Source: Suilimivivens aceti
GTDB lineage: Bacteria > Bacillota > Clostridia > Lachnospirales > Lachnospiraceae
NCBI RefSeq assembly: GCF_025567405.1
Contig: NZ_JAOQKJ010000001.1
Location: 124,001-188,000, forward strand
Length of the DNA stretch: 64,000 bases
Direction: 5' to 3'
The notes below the pieces were generated by a model. The model made no database searches. It was not told the origin of the DNA and saw only the letters and a list, made by a program, of their open reading frames with translations. Below are positions 34,935 through 43,576 of this stretch, piece after piece (positions within the stretch are counted from its first letter, which is position 1; each line of letters begins with the position of its first letter). A program made the translations under genes and the position numbers.

Positions 34935-36122
34935 ATGAGTTTCACGTTTTCTACCCTCTTAAGCATGATCATTATCAATGCTGTTTTTGTTATTGCCCTT
35001 AATCAGGTTGTTAAGACATCTGTGATCAATTATTTTAATATTGATCTGTTCCTTCTCAGCTCTCTTGTTATTCTGCTTCGTTTCCTTTTACCATTTGAAT
35101 TTCCCTTCACTGTTTCTGTACCTGTAAAGTTGGGCTTATCCTATCTGTATGATCTCTTTGTTATGCTGGAGATCAACATTCTCGGTCATCCCATCAATAT
35201 CTTTACTATTTTTATGATTGCTTGGTACATTGGCATCCTTATCTGCGGCTCACGGCTTTTTCTCCAGTTCGCCACTATCCGGCAACGATATCGGCTTCGA
35301 GAAGCTGCACCTGACTCTGACGCATATGCCATACTTCATAAGATCACTTCCTGCCACCAGAAAAGCAAAGCTGTTTTCAGGATCTACATAACTCCAAGGA
35401 ATATCACACCCTTCATATATGGCATTTTCCATCCGGTTATCGTCCTGCCTGACAGCGTTCATTCCAAAGAAGCGCTATTCTATATTCTCAGCCATGAAAC
35501 AGCCCACTACTATAACCACCATACCTTGTATAAGTTCCTTTGTTCTCTTCTTGAGGTGATCTACTTCTGGAATCCACTGGTTAAAATCTTCGTAAAGGAG
35601 ATCAACCGTATCATAGAAATCAGTGTGGATTCCAAGGTTATCGCACCGTTAGAACCTCTTGGTCGCCTGGACTATTCCAAAAGCCTTACCAGCATGGCAA
35701 GAACCCTTGCAGAGAAAAAGACGACATTCGCTTTTACTGCCACCTACAGCTCTACAAAGACAGACGATTCCAGGTTGAATAAATCTTCAAAAACCAAATC
35801 TGCCAAAAAGCCGTCTTCTCTCAGCCAAAGAATACAAATGATCATCGGAAGCCCTGATAAGATCAAAACATTGGCACCAAATGGGCTGGTTTCCAGTCTG
35901 CTGCTTATTGGAGCATTAATGATCTCATTGGTTTTTGTGTTTGAGCCATATAGGGTAGATTCTCAAAATGCTATTTCTACATTCACATCCGATGATCGAA
36001 ATTTATTTTATATTGTCAATCCAGATGGAACTTATGATTTATACTTAGATACAAATTTTTTAATGAATGAATCTGAAATATCTGATCCCTATATACCCAT
36101 TTACACGGAATTTCCTTACTAG
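34935..36122 (+). CDS. BlaR1/MecR1-type M56 membrane metalloprotease lacking the penicillin sensor domain
   Basis: 395 residues. Three to four N-terminal membrane helices precede the M56 protease domain, whose zinc motif HETAH is at residues 187-191 and is followed by YYNHH; the downstream RIIEISVDSKV replaces the common E(x)xxD motif region. One more helix (about 325-340) is followed by only ~50 extracellular residues, whereas BlaR1 carries a ~250-residue penicillin-binding domain there. Hence it probably senses something other than beta-lactams, or relies on a partner. It is operonic with the BlaI-like gene and precedes the gene for a small secreted protein. Confidence 0.88.
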   Translation: MSFTFSTLLSMIIINAVFVIALNQVVKTSVINYFNIDLFLLSSLVILLRFLLPFEFPFTVSVPVKLGLSYLYDLFVMLEINILGHPINIFTIFMIAWYIGILICGSRLFLQFATIRQRYRLREAAPDSDAYAILHKITSCHQKSKAVFRIYITPRNITPFIYGIFHPVIVLPDSVHSKEALFYILSHETAHYYNHHTLYKFLCSLLEVIYFWNPLVKIFVKEINRIIEISVDSKVIAPLEPLGRLDYSKSLTSMARTLAEKKTTFAFTATYSSTKTDDSRLNKSSKTKSAKKPSSLSQRIQMIIGSPDKIKTLAPNGLVSSLLLIGALMISLVFVFEPYRVDSQNAISTFTSDDRNLFYIVNPDGTYDLYLDTNFLMNESEISDPYIPIYTEFPY

Positions 36123-36153
36123 TCAAAGATAAATTTTTATCACTTTTATTTAA

Positions 36154-36182
36154 TTGACATGATATTTATTTTATTGTATTAT
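36154..36182 (+). promoter_or_regulatory. Strong sigma-A promoter for the small secreted protein
   Basis: TTGACA (36154-36159), 17-base spacer, TATTAT (36177-36182), followed by AAAAGGAG eight bases before the ATG at 36230. Confidence 0.75.
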
Positions 36183-36229
36183 CAATATATAGTCGGTAAG
36201 TCAAAAACACATTAAAAGGAGAATTATGC

Positions 36230-36481
36230 ATGAAAATCAAAAAAATACTCACAAAGTCATTTATTACTTTTTTTGTTTCTTTTCTCGTAATGTCAACCCC
36301 TGTTTTTGCAGCAGAAACCTCTTCTGCTGAGTCATTTTCTTCGAGTGATTTCTCCGCTGTTGCTCCTTGTTCTGACATTATCAGATATAGGTATAAAGAA
36401 GAAAATGGTAAGGTATATCGTCGCCTTTACAACTATACCAGAGGCGAATGGGCAGAAGACACTTGGCACTTTGTAGGCTAA
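36230..36481 (+). CDS. Small secreted protein of unknown function
   Basis: 83 residues with a clear signal peptide: basic start MKIKKILTK, hydrophobic core FITFFVSFLVMST, and a VFA-A cleavage site near residue 28. The mature ~55 residues are Ser/Glu-rich at first, then Tyr/Arg/Trp-rich (RYRYKEENGKVYRRLYNY), with one cysteine. It has a near-consensus promoter. Its stop overlaps the stop of the convergent radical SAM gene by 3 bp. It follows the BlaI/BlaR1-like genes and could be their target or the signal, but that is inference; the family is not recognised. Confidence 0.8.
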   Translation: MKIKKILTKSFITFFVSFLVMSTPVFAAETSSAESFSSSDFSAVAPCSDIIRYRYKEENGKVYRRLYNYTRGEWAEDTWHFVG

Positions 36482-37608
36482 CGTCCAGCACCACCCTCAA
36501 GTTTTTCCCTTGACTTCTCCGACAAACCGTCATGGATCATGGCATGCAAATCGCAGGTGGAACAAGCGTCCAGCTGCGATTTTGTTACCTTGCCGTCACG
36601 ATAGTCCCTTACGATCTTATTTTCATACATACTGTATTTCTTATCTGTCCAGAACTTCAGCTTATGTCTGAGAACCCAGAACGCCGGCACCCAGATATAC
36701 TTGTGCATCGCCGGAGAAACTGAACCGATCATCCAGCAGTTCCTATCACAGCAGCGCACCTTTGCCCGTACTGCATCTGCCTGAGGACTGTTCCACAGCT
36801 CATCAAAGCTGTCACACTCATTCAGATTCCCCATCACTTCCTTATCCTTTGTACCATTACAGGGCATAACATCCCCGTAAGGATCAATAAAGAAGGTATC
36901 AAACGCCATATCACAGGGCAGGAGACGCTTCTGTCCATAGATATAGTTGATCAGTCCATGATTGAAATATGCCCGGAACCATTTCTTGGGACTCTTTGAT
37001 TTCAGCAGCTCATTGATCAGGTTTTCAAATTCCTGCGCCACCATAGGTCTGTCATGAATAATGTTCTTCGCTTCCACAAAGTAGAAGGAATTGTGCAGAG
37101 ATGCAGTAGCAAACTCCATATTCATCTTATCAGAGAGCTGATACAGGGCTACCAGATCCCTGGCATTGGCATCCTGTACTGTCATGCCAAAGCCCACATC
37201 CTTCATCCCCATATCCACCAGCTGCTTCAGCGTTGAATAGCCCCTTTGAAACCCATTCTCCAGCCCACGGATCTTATTATTTGTTTCTTCCAGCCCTTCT
37301 ATGGAAATACGGATACCGATATCAGGAAATTCCCTGCACAGGTCTACAATACGGTCTGTAAAAAAGCCATTCGTGGAAATAACGATACGGTCACTCTTTT
37401 TCTTTAATTCCCTCACAATATCCTTTAAATCTGTCCGTATGAAGGGTTCTCCTCCTGTGATATTGGTAAAATACATCGGAGGCAGCTTTTTTATCGTTTC
37501 CAGTGAAATCTCTTCATCCGGCAGGGATGGCTTCTTATAGCGGTTGCACATATTACAGCGTGCATTACAGCGATAGGTTACAATAACAGTTCCATTCAGC
37601 TTTTTCAT
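36478..37608 (-). CDS. Radical SAM/SPASM-domain protein
   Basis: 376 residues. Cys14, Cys18 and Cys21 (CNARCNMC) bind the radical SAM cluster and NITGGEPFIR is the GGEP motif; VISTNGFF and ISIEGLEETNNKIRG follow as in the AstB/MftC-type branch. The middle and C-terminus have the SPASM-like pattern CDMAFDTFFIDPYGDVMPCNG and CCDRNCWMIGSV, plus CSTCDL near the end. Upstream lies the DUF4956 gene of triad 2, 157 bp away. It could act in the biosynthesis of a modified glycan or peptide. The signal-peptide-bearing small protein opposite it is not a typical precursor. Confidence 0.87.
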   Translation of the reverse strand: MKKLNGTVIVTYRCNARCNMCNRYKKPSLPDEEISLETIKKLPPMYFTNITGGEPFIRTDLKDIVRELKKKSDRIVISTNGFFTDRIVDLCREFPDIGIRISIEGLEETNNKIRGLENGFQRGYSTLKQLVDMGMKDVGFGMTVQDANARDLVALYQLSDKMNMEFATASLHNSFYFVEAKNIIHDRPMVAQEFENLINELLKSKSPKKWFRAYFNHGLINYIYGQKRLLPCDMAFDTFFIDPYGDVMPCNGTKDKEVMGNLNECDSFDELWNSPQADAVRAKVRCCDRNCWMIGSVSPAMHKYIWVPAFWVLRHKLKFWTDKKYSMYENKIVRDYRDGKVTKSQLDACSTCDLHAMIHDGLSEKSREKLEGGAGR

Positions 37609-37765
37609 GAATAACTCCTTTTTTTGCTATTAGTAACAGCGTGCGATAACTAACTATTTACAATGTTGTTATTTTTATATTACAATTATCCTGTAAAGGG
37701 GGATTGCAGAAGATGTGGAAATGAGAAATCATTTTTCGCATCTTCTGTTTTTCCCACATCTGTTC

Positions 37766-38440
37766 CTAGAAGGTAACCTCCCCATCATGGGAGATCAGGG
37801 ATACGCTCTCAAGACCTTCCAGCTCCTGCACCTTCTGTACCAGATCATATTCTTTAGATGTCCGCACCTCAATCACCAGATTACAGCCATTTCCGGTAAT
37901 ATTCCTTGATTTGATCTTGTAATATCTGCAGAATTCCCTGATCCTTTCCACCAGCTCAGGCTCCTGCTTTCCCTCCTGCAGATTGACCACCAGGATCATT
38001 GGAGCCTTGCCAATTGGAATACGATCTAAAATAAGCACAAGGATCGTCAGTAATACAGACAGGACGATCGCAATTTCTGTCACATGTGCGCCGCAGCAGA
38101 TCCCCACAGCAATCGACCAGAACAGAAATACCAGATCCATGGGTTCCTTCACTGCCGTTCTGAATCTGACAATGGAAAGAGCACCCACCATACCAAGGGA
38201 AATCACGATACTGGACTGTACTGCCAGTATGATCCCTGCTGTGATCACTGCGATCGCCGCAATGGAAATATTAAAGTTCCTGGAATAAAAGGTTTTCCTT
38301 GTGATCACCCGGTATACCATAAAAATATAGCAGCCTATGATACATGTAATGAAAAGTACCGCCACAATATGCGGCACACTCACTGTTTCACTGGTATATG
38401 ATGCCAGAAAATCCTTTTTGAAAATATCTGAAAATCCCAT
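37766..38440 (-). CDS. DUF4956 membrane protein, triad copy 2
   Basis: About 224 residues. As in copy 1 it has four N-terminal helices, the signature SLGMVGALSIVRFRTAVKEP, then DLVFLFWSIAVG, and a small C-terminal domain ending VSLISHDGEVTF. The core is nearly identical to copy 1 over the signature, while the C-terminal domain differs and lacks the CGCSDG cluster. ATG 38440 is chosen; TTG at 38452 is an alternative. It follows the VTC gene at 79 bp, a wider gap than in copy 1. Confidence 0.9.
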   Translation of the reverse strand: MGFSDIFKKDFLASYTSETVSVPHIVAVLFITCIIGCYIFMVYRVITRKTFYSRNFNISIAAIAVITAGIILAVQSSIVISLGMVGALSIVRFRTAVKEPMDLVFLFWSIAVGICCGAHVTEIAIVLSVLLTILVLILDRIPIGKAPMILVVNLQEGKQEPELVERIREFCRYYKIKSRNITGNGCNLVIEVRTSKEYDLVQKVQELEGLESVSLISHDGEVTF

Positions 38441-38519
38441 TCCTCTGTCCAAACCTTTCTGTTTCGATTATTTGTAGCTTCCGGCAGTGCCCTGCCCCAG
38501 TTTTGTCTCTGCAGATCTT

Positions 38520-39227
38520 TTACCTCTTCTGCCGCACCTGAAATTTTCTGCACAGGTAATACTTGGAAAAGGTAGATGCTTTAAGCCCCTCCAGCTGCAG
38601 GATCTGATATATCTCATCTGGCAGGAAGCTGTCAAACTTCACTTCCATCAGCTCTGTCCCTACCGGCAGGATCCCTCTTCCCGCGATCCTTTCATCCAGA
38701 AACGCTCTCACATCACTGCCGGAAAGGATCTTCCGGTCAAAGGTCACTCTCACATTGGCATCCTGCATCCTGTATACATAGGGAATACGCTCATATTCCA
38801 CAATCACGGCTGGCCGCATCAGCCGCACTGCCATCAGATAAGCAAGCCGGTGCAATACCCTCTGTTCCTTTGTGATATCTGAAGGGATTTCTCCCCGCAT
38901 CAGCTTTTCACACTGGGACAGTGTGATCGGGCTGCTGCTTTTATGTGTCATCCCACGATACTTTTCCTTACACTCCAGAGTGATCCGCTCTGTACTGTGA
39001 TTATAGATCCGGATCCGGAACTTCTCTCTCTCATCGACCCCATTTTCATTGCTCATATAGCAGCTGTTCTGATAATCATCAAAATACAGGCTTCTGATCT
39101 GATAAGAGCCATCTGCACCAGTATGGCTGTCCCTGGATGCAACTGCATTTATTTTAGCATTTTCGATCAATGCCTGTCCATGCGTAAGGGGATATTTATA
39201 TTCGTGTCGATACCGCTTTTCCTCCAC
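38520..39227 (-). CDS. VTC-domain polyphosphate polymerase-like protein, copy 2
   Basis: 235 residues. The tunnel motifs are all present: YRHEYKYPL, IRSLYFDD, REKFRIRIYN, LECKEKYRGMTHK, IVEYERIPYV, RVTFDR, LMEVKFDSFLPDEI and FSKYYLCR. The set of basic residues expected to hold phosphate chains is kept, so catalytic competence is plausible in both copies. The protein has no membrane helix. It starts 12 bp after the CotH-like gene. Compared with copy 1 the gene is GC-richer, like the surrounding left half of the window. Confidence 0.9.
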   Translation of the reverse strand: MEEKRYRHEYKYPLTHGQALIENAKINAVASRDSHTGADGSYQIRSLYFDDYQNSCYMSNENGVDEREKFRIRIYNHSTERITLECKEKYRGMTHKSSSPITLSQCEKLMRGEIPSDITKEQRVLHRLAYLMAVRLMRPAVIVEYERIPYVYRMQDANVRVTFDRKILSGSDVRAFLDERIAGRGILPVGTELMEVKFDSFLPDEIYQILQLEGLKASTFSKYYLCRKFQVRQKR

Positions 39228-39239
39228 CTGTTCTGCTCC

Positions 39240-41120
39240 TTACTCCTCTTTCTGTTCCCATCTGGCCACCAGTACAAGATCGTCCATGACTGGTGTTCCT
39301 GCCACATACTGCTGTCCATCCTCATCATCAAAGCAGCCAAGGAATACACTATCCTCTCTGTCTTCATCCAGAATGGCCGGCAGAGGCTGTCCCTTTTCCA
39401 CCCAGTAATACAGTGTCTGATTATAGTCCTCATTAAGGAACGGCGCCCTGCGCTTCACTTCTACAATACAGTATTCCTTTTTTTCTATCCAGATGCTGTC
39501 AAGGAACTCCCTTTTTTCTGTAAGATACTGCTTCACCATGGAAATCTCCTGCGAAAGCGTATCAAATCTTGTATAATCCCCCTCTGCAGGGATTTCAAGT
39601 CCATCTGGAAGGACAAATGCCCAGGAAAGCCGTTTTTCATTCCATCTGAGGGCATCCAGCTGCGCACTACGACTGATCATCTCCCCGTAATCACTGATCC
39701 CGCTGTCAAGCAGCTCTTCCAGCGGCTTCTGAAAGGATGATGCGTAGATTTCTTCTACCACCTGCCGGAAAACCGGATTCTGGTACATGGCAGCCAGCCA
39801 GATGTTCTGATTGGCATTCCCTTCCGGTCTGCTCATGGCAATGGATGCCGTTAACGCCTCCGGGATTCCATACATAGGCGTATTTACATTCCCCATAGCT
39901 CCGTCAAAATCCCATACCGGTCCTGCATACAGCAGGGAACTCTCTCCCTTCGTGCAGGCAAACTGACTGGCAATTCCCACATCATGATCACCGGAAATCT
40001 CTTCCGCAAGCCATCCCGCCGCCCATGAGGGGATATCGATCAGCTCTTCCAGTGGCTTTCCACTGATATTGCTGATACCATCATCCGCAAGCAAAGCGCT
40101 TTCTACATCATTTAACAGCTCCTCTGCTTCCTGCTTTCGCTCTGCACTCAGCTTCCGGCCGGATGCTTCCTTCACCTCGAACAGCCTGCCGCCCGTCGTT
40201 GTAATATAGTCTTTCCCGTTTTCCTTTCGGAAATCCAGCTCCATTTCAAAAGCGAAGCCGCCATCTTCTGCAATATCCCATCTGTTTTCCCCGATCTCTA
40301 CTGCCTCTGTAATGAGATACAGTCCCTGATATTCACCATTCATAAACAGCTCGACAAATTCACCATCCGGCTCATAGCCTTCTGCCCCTACCGCCCTGTC
40401 TGCCAGATCCAGTACGATCTTATTCCTCATATAGGAGCCATCTGTAGCATTGGCGATCAGGTTCCACTTTCTCGCCGTCGCCATGCCGCACACAGAAGCC
40501 TCCTTTGACAGAGTAAAGGTATAGGGCTTCTTATCCAGTGTTGCCGTCAGATTTCCCCTTACCCTCAGCTTTTCCAGATGATCGGTAAGGACAGCCTCCC
40601 CGGATGGATCCAGCAGCAGAATCTCTCCTGTCTGCGCATACTTTTTCTTATCTGCCTCCAGATCCTTCTCCAGAAAGGAGGTATCCTCTACTGTCAGAAG
40701 CAGCGATGGCAGCTTTTCAGAAATAAGCACCTGCAGCTCACGGTCACAGAAGGTTTCACCAAAGCCTCCCTTCACCTGATAAGCAAAAACCTCTTCTCCC
40801 TGTATCCCGGAAACGGTACTTCCGTTCCGGAGCTTCTCCCCATTCAGGAAAAGCCTGCTATCCTCTTTGTCATAATGCACAGTCAGTTCTGTCTCTTTTC
40901 CCTGAAAGCAGGACGGCAGGATCAGATAATATCTTCCGTCTGTTTCCTCCAGAAACGGCTTGAAGGAAACCATTTCACCATCCACCTCCGCAGTGAATGT
41001 AAGCTCCTCCAGAAAGGCTGCCTCATGGTCTGTCCGCAGATAAGCGATCCAGAGCGTCAGCAGCAGAAGTGCCACAGCACTTATCATCAGTAATATTCGT
41101 ATCAGCTTATTTTCTCTCAT
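39240..41120 (-). CDS. CotH-family protein kinase-like surface protein, copy 2
   Basis: About 626 residues with an N-terminal helix (ILLMISAVALLLLTLWIAY) and an extracytoplasmic remainder. An N-terminal beta-rich domain of ~120 residues (ELTFTAEVDGEMVSF) precedes the kinase-like part: LRVRGNLTATLDKKPYTFTL, RKWNLIANATDGS, FVELFMNGEYQGLYLITEAVE and GPVWDFDGAMGNV, which keeps the DFD metal motif. The C-terminal ~70 residues form an extra domain. GGTG lies just before the chosen ATG at 41120; a GTG at 41150 is upstream in frame. A strong terminator separates it from the ABC transporter genes. Confidence 0.88.
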   Translation of the reverse strand: MRENKLIRILLMISAVALLLLTLWIAYLRTDHEAAFLEELTFTAEVDGEMVSFKPFLEETDGRYYLILPSCFQGKETELTVHYDKEDSRLFLNGEKLRNGSTVSGIQGEEVFAYQVKGGFGETFCDRELQVLISEKLPSLLLTVEDTSFLEKDLEADKKKYAQTGEILLLDPSGEAVLTDHLEKLRVRGNLTATLDKKPYTFTLSKEASVCGMATARKWNLIANATDGSYMRNKIVLDLADRAVGAEGYEPDGEFVELFMNGEYQGLYLITEAVEIGENRWDIAEDGGFAFEMELDFRKENGKDYITTTGGRLFEVKEASGRKLSAERKQEAEELLNDVESALLADDGISNISGKPLEELIDIPSWAAGWLAEEISGDHDVGIASQFACTKGESSLLYAGPVWDFDGAMGNVNTPMYGIPEALTASIAMSRPEGNANQNIWLAAMYQNPVFRQVVEEIYASSFQKPLEELLDSGISDYGEMISRSAQLDALRWNEKRLSWAFVLPDGLEIPAEGDYTRFDTLSQEISMVKQYLTEKREFLDSIWIEKKEYCIVEVKRRAPFLNEDYNQTLYYWVEKGQPLPAILDEDREDSVFLGCFDDEDGQQYVAGTPVMDDLVLVARWEQKEE

Positions 41121-41150
41121 GTTCACCAGTATACCACACACATCACACAC

Positions 41151-41189
41151 AAAAAAGCCCGTTATCCTGTTTTGTCCACAGGATAACGG
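41151..41189 (-). terminator. Intrinsic terminator of the sugar ABC importer operon
   Basis: A perfect 11-bp stem CCGTTATCCTG/CAGGATAACGG (41159-41169, 41179-41189) with a 9-base loop, followed on the minus strand by GCTTTTTT. Confidence 0.9.
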
Positions 41190-41229
41190 ACTCTCTTATC
41201 TTTTTAGATGGAAATCATACAGCCAGTGC

Positions 41230-42597
41230 CTACTGTGCACCGTCGATTTCCTGCCACTGCTTCTCGATCTGCGCACATGCACCGTCCTTGTCAAGATCAC
41301 CTGCGATATAGGACTGCATGATCTCACCAAAGGTCTGATGCCAGCTGTCTGTAGAGTAAATGATCTCAAGGTCTGCTGCACCTGCAGAAGCTGCCAGCTC
41401 ATCGCCCTGCTTGATGATCTCGAAGTTACTCTGTACATCAGATTTGATCGGAGGAACAACACCTGCTACATCTGTAAACCATGCCTTGCCATAATCAGAA
41501 GTATACCACCAGTTCATGAAATCAAGTGTCTGCTGAAGTACTGCAGAATCCTTGTTTACATGAAGTGACTGGTCAGAACCGGAAATAACCTGGCACTGGG
41601 AAGCATCCTCTGTTACAGGATAACCATTGAAGCCGATCTGGATATCAGGATCGATGGAAAGAACATCAGCTTCGATCCATGCGCCCTGTCCGAGAACCAT
41701 AGCCGCCTTGCCTGTACCAAAAGCAGATTCCTCACCATCGAGTGCTGTTTCAAGGGGCTTATCATCACCGTACTTTACAGCCAGATCGATGAAATCGAAG
41801 AAGTTATTGTAAAGCTCAGGATAGTCTGAGATCTTGGCTGTTCCATTTTCAAAGCCGGATACCAGCTCTGCTGCGGAAATTCCTGCGTTTGCAGCTGCAG
41901 CATCAAAGAAATGCTGTGCTACATGCTTATATACCCACCATTCATTGAAACCGGTCGTGAAAGGCTTGTATCCTGCTGCAGAGATCTTTTCACAGGCATC
42001 CTTCATGGCACTTACAGTTGAAGGGAACTCAGTAATACCGCATTCTTCAAAGATCGCCTTGTTGTATACGATACCGAAATAATTTCCCTTGATCGCGATT
42101 CCGTAGCATCCGCTTCCGTCCGCCGGGCTCTGCATAGTTGCCGCTACTGCATCAGACATGGTCTCTGTCAGCGGCTGTCCTGCCAGATCATAAGAGTATT
42201 CCTTGTAAACATCGATCTCCTTACCTGATGTAGAGGAAAAGATATCCGGAACCTCACCGGAATTCAGCTTTGCCTTTAACAGTGTCGGATAGTCATTCTG
42301 AGTGGTTTCATAGTTGATGGTCACATTTGGTGCTACTTCCTTATAAGCATCAATGAGTTCACCGATCGCATCTGCATATTCCGGAGAACTGATGAACATA
42401 TAGATCTCACAGGGCTCGTCAGAAGAAACCTGTGCTGTCTCTTCTGCTGCAGAAGTATCTGCTGCTTCTGTTGTCTCTCCGGCCTGTGTACTGTCAGTGG
42501 ATGCACTGCTGCTGTCTCCTGCGGATGATCCACAGCCAGCCAGAAGGCTCATTGTCATTGCTGCGCAAAGAATTGCGCTGATGAATTTCTTTTTCAT
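41230..42597 (-). CDS. Sugar ABC transporter substrate-binding lipoprotein
   Basis: 455 residues. Signal peptide with lipobox LLAGC at residues 18-22, then a Ser/Thr/Glu-rich linker and a family 1 solute-binding domain (EIYMFISSPEYADAIGELID, VPDIFSS, GKAAMVLGQGAW, VISGSDQSLHVNKDS). Such proteins capture oligosaccharides or glycosides for import. GGAGG lies upstream of the ATG. It is the last gene of the importer, 140 bp after the second permease, an order less common than binding protein first. The sugar is not deducible. Confidence 0.93.
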   Translation of the reverse strand: MKKKFISAILCAAMTMSLLAGCGSSAGDSSSASTDSTQAGETTEAADTSAAEETAQVSSDEPCEIYMFISSPEYADAIGELIDAYKEVAPNVTINYETTQNDYPTLLKAKLNSGEVPDIFSSTSGKEIDVYKEYSYDLAGQPLTETMSDAVAATMQSPADGSGCYGIAIKGNYFGIVYNKAIFEECGITEFPSTVSAMKDACEKISAAGYKPFTTGFNEWWVYKHVAQHFFDAAAANAGISAAELVSGFENGTAKISDYPELYNNFFDFIDLAVKYGDDKPLETALDGEESAFGTGKAAMVLGQGAWIEADVLSIDPDIQIGFNGYPVTEDASQCQVISGSDQSLHVNKDSAVLQQTLDFMNWWYTSDYGKAWFTDVAGVVPPIKSDVQSNFEIIKQGDELAASAGAADLEIIYSTDSWHQTFGEIMQSYIAGDLDKDGACAQIEKQWQEIDGAQ

Positions 42598-42736
42598 TTT
42601 TACCCTCCTTTGTCCCCTCTTCGGGAATCCCTTTTTTACTTTATTTTCACCCGTCTGTTTCCGGCTATAACATCATCCCCACTTCACTGCGGCAGACAGA
42701 CAGGAAAAAATCATTTTGAACTTTACGTCAGGGGAA

Positions 42737-43576
42737 TCAGCCCTTTACTGCTCCTGCCACAACACCTTCTACGATATACTTCTGCAGCAGGATAAATACG
42801 ATGATAGACGGTACAACTGTCAGCACCATGGCAGTCAGTGCGTAGTTCCATTTGGTATTCATCTGTCCTACAAAGGTGTATGCCGCAAGCACCAGTGTCT
42901 TTGTCTTATTATTGCTATTTACCATCAGAAGCGGAAGCAGGAAATCGTTCCAGATCCACATAACATCCAGTACGGTAACCGTTACCGTCACCGACTTCAG
43001 CAGCGGGAAAATAATGGATCTGTAGGTGCGGAAGGTGGAGGCTCCATCTATCTTCGCACTTTCGTCCAGTTCCTTTGGGATCGTCTTCATAAAGTTAAAG
43101 AAGATGAAGGTTGCCATGGGGATACCAAATCCCCAGTACTGGATCCCGAGACCGATCTTACTGCCTGCAAGGTGAATCACATTCATGGATTTCAGCAACG
43201 TAATCATGATCGTCTGAAAAGGGATCAGCATTGGTGTCGTGATGATCAGATAAGCAATCCTGCTGTAGGTTCCCTTTCTTCTGTCCAGGATGTATGCTGC
43301 CATGGATGAAAAGATTACGATCCCGACAATACCGATCACAGTGATGATCACATTATTCTTAAAGAGTGCCAGATAATCCATTTTCTTAACAACATAAGTA
43401 TAATTGCTTAAGTCAAGGCTCTTTGGCAGGGCAAGTACATTCGCCACGATCTCTCCAAACGGCTTGAAAGAGTTCATAAACATAAGGAACACCGGATAAA
43501 TATAAATAGCTGCAACCACAATAAGCACGAGGATCATGACTGTCATCCGGAGTCTTCTTTTTGCTTTGATCGTCAT
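42737..43576 (-). CDS. Sugar ABC transporter permease, MalG/UgpE type
   Basis: 279 residues with six helices. The EAA loop that contacts the ATPase reads ELDESAKIDGASTFRTYRSIIFPLLKS. It forms the inner-membrane pore with the adjacent MalF-like permease, and the two genes overlap by one base at 43576. No ATPase gene is in the operon, so a shared MsmX/MalK-type ATPase elsewhere probably energises import (established for many Firmicute importers). Confidence 0.93.
   Translation of the reverse strand: MTIKAKRRLRMTVMILVLIVVAAIYIYPVFLMFMNSFKPFGEIVANVLALPKSLDLSNYTYVVKKMDYLALFKNNVIITVIGIVGIVIFSSMAAYILDRRKGTYSRIAYLIITTPMLIPFQTIMITLLKSMNVIHLAGSKIGLGIQYWGFGIPMATFIFFNFMKTIPKELDESAKIDGASTFRTYRSIIFPLLKSVTVTVTVLDVMWIWNDFLLPLLMVNSNNKTKTLVLAAYTFVGQMNTKWNYALTAMVLTVVPSIIVFILLQKYIVEGVVAGAVKG

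Noticed and set aside
36230..36481. Small secreted protein considered as a RiPP precursor for the adjacent radical SAM enzyme
   Set aside because: It has a Sec signal peptide with a normal cleavage site, only one cysteine in the mature part, and opposite orientation with its own promoter; evidence is insufficient.
37707..37752. Hairpin CAGAAGATG/CATCTTCTG followed by TTTTT on the plus strand
   Set aside because: No plus-strand gene ends there, and on the minus strand (the direction of triad 2) the stem is followed by CAATCCCC, not by a U tract.
41128..41133. TATACT just before the CotH copy 2 start, like the rfbA -10
   Set aside because: It would place the transcript start at the ATG itself and has no matching -35; judged accidental in a TG-repeat context.
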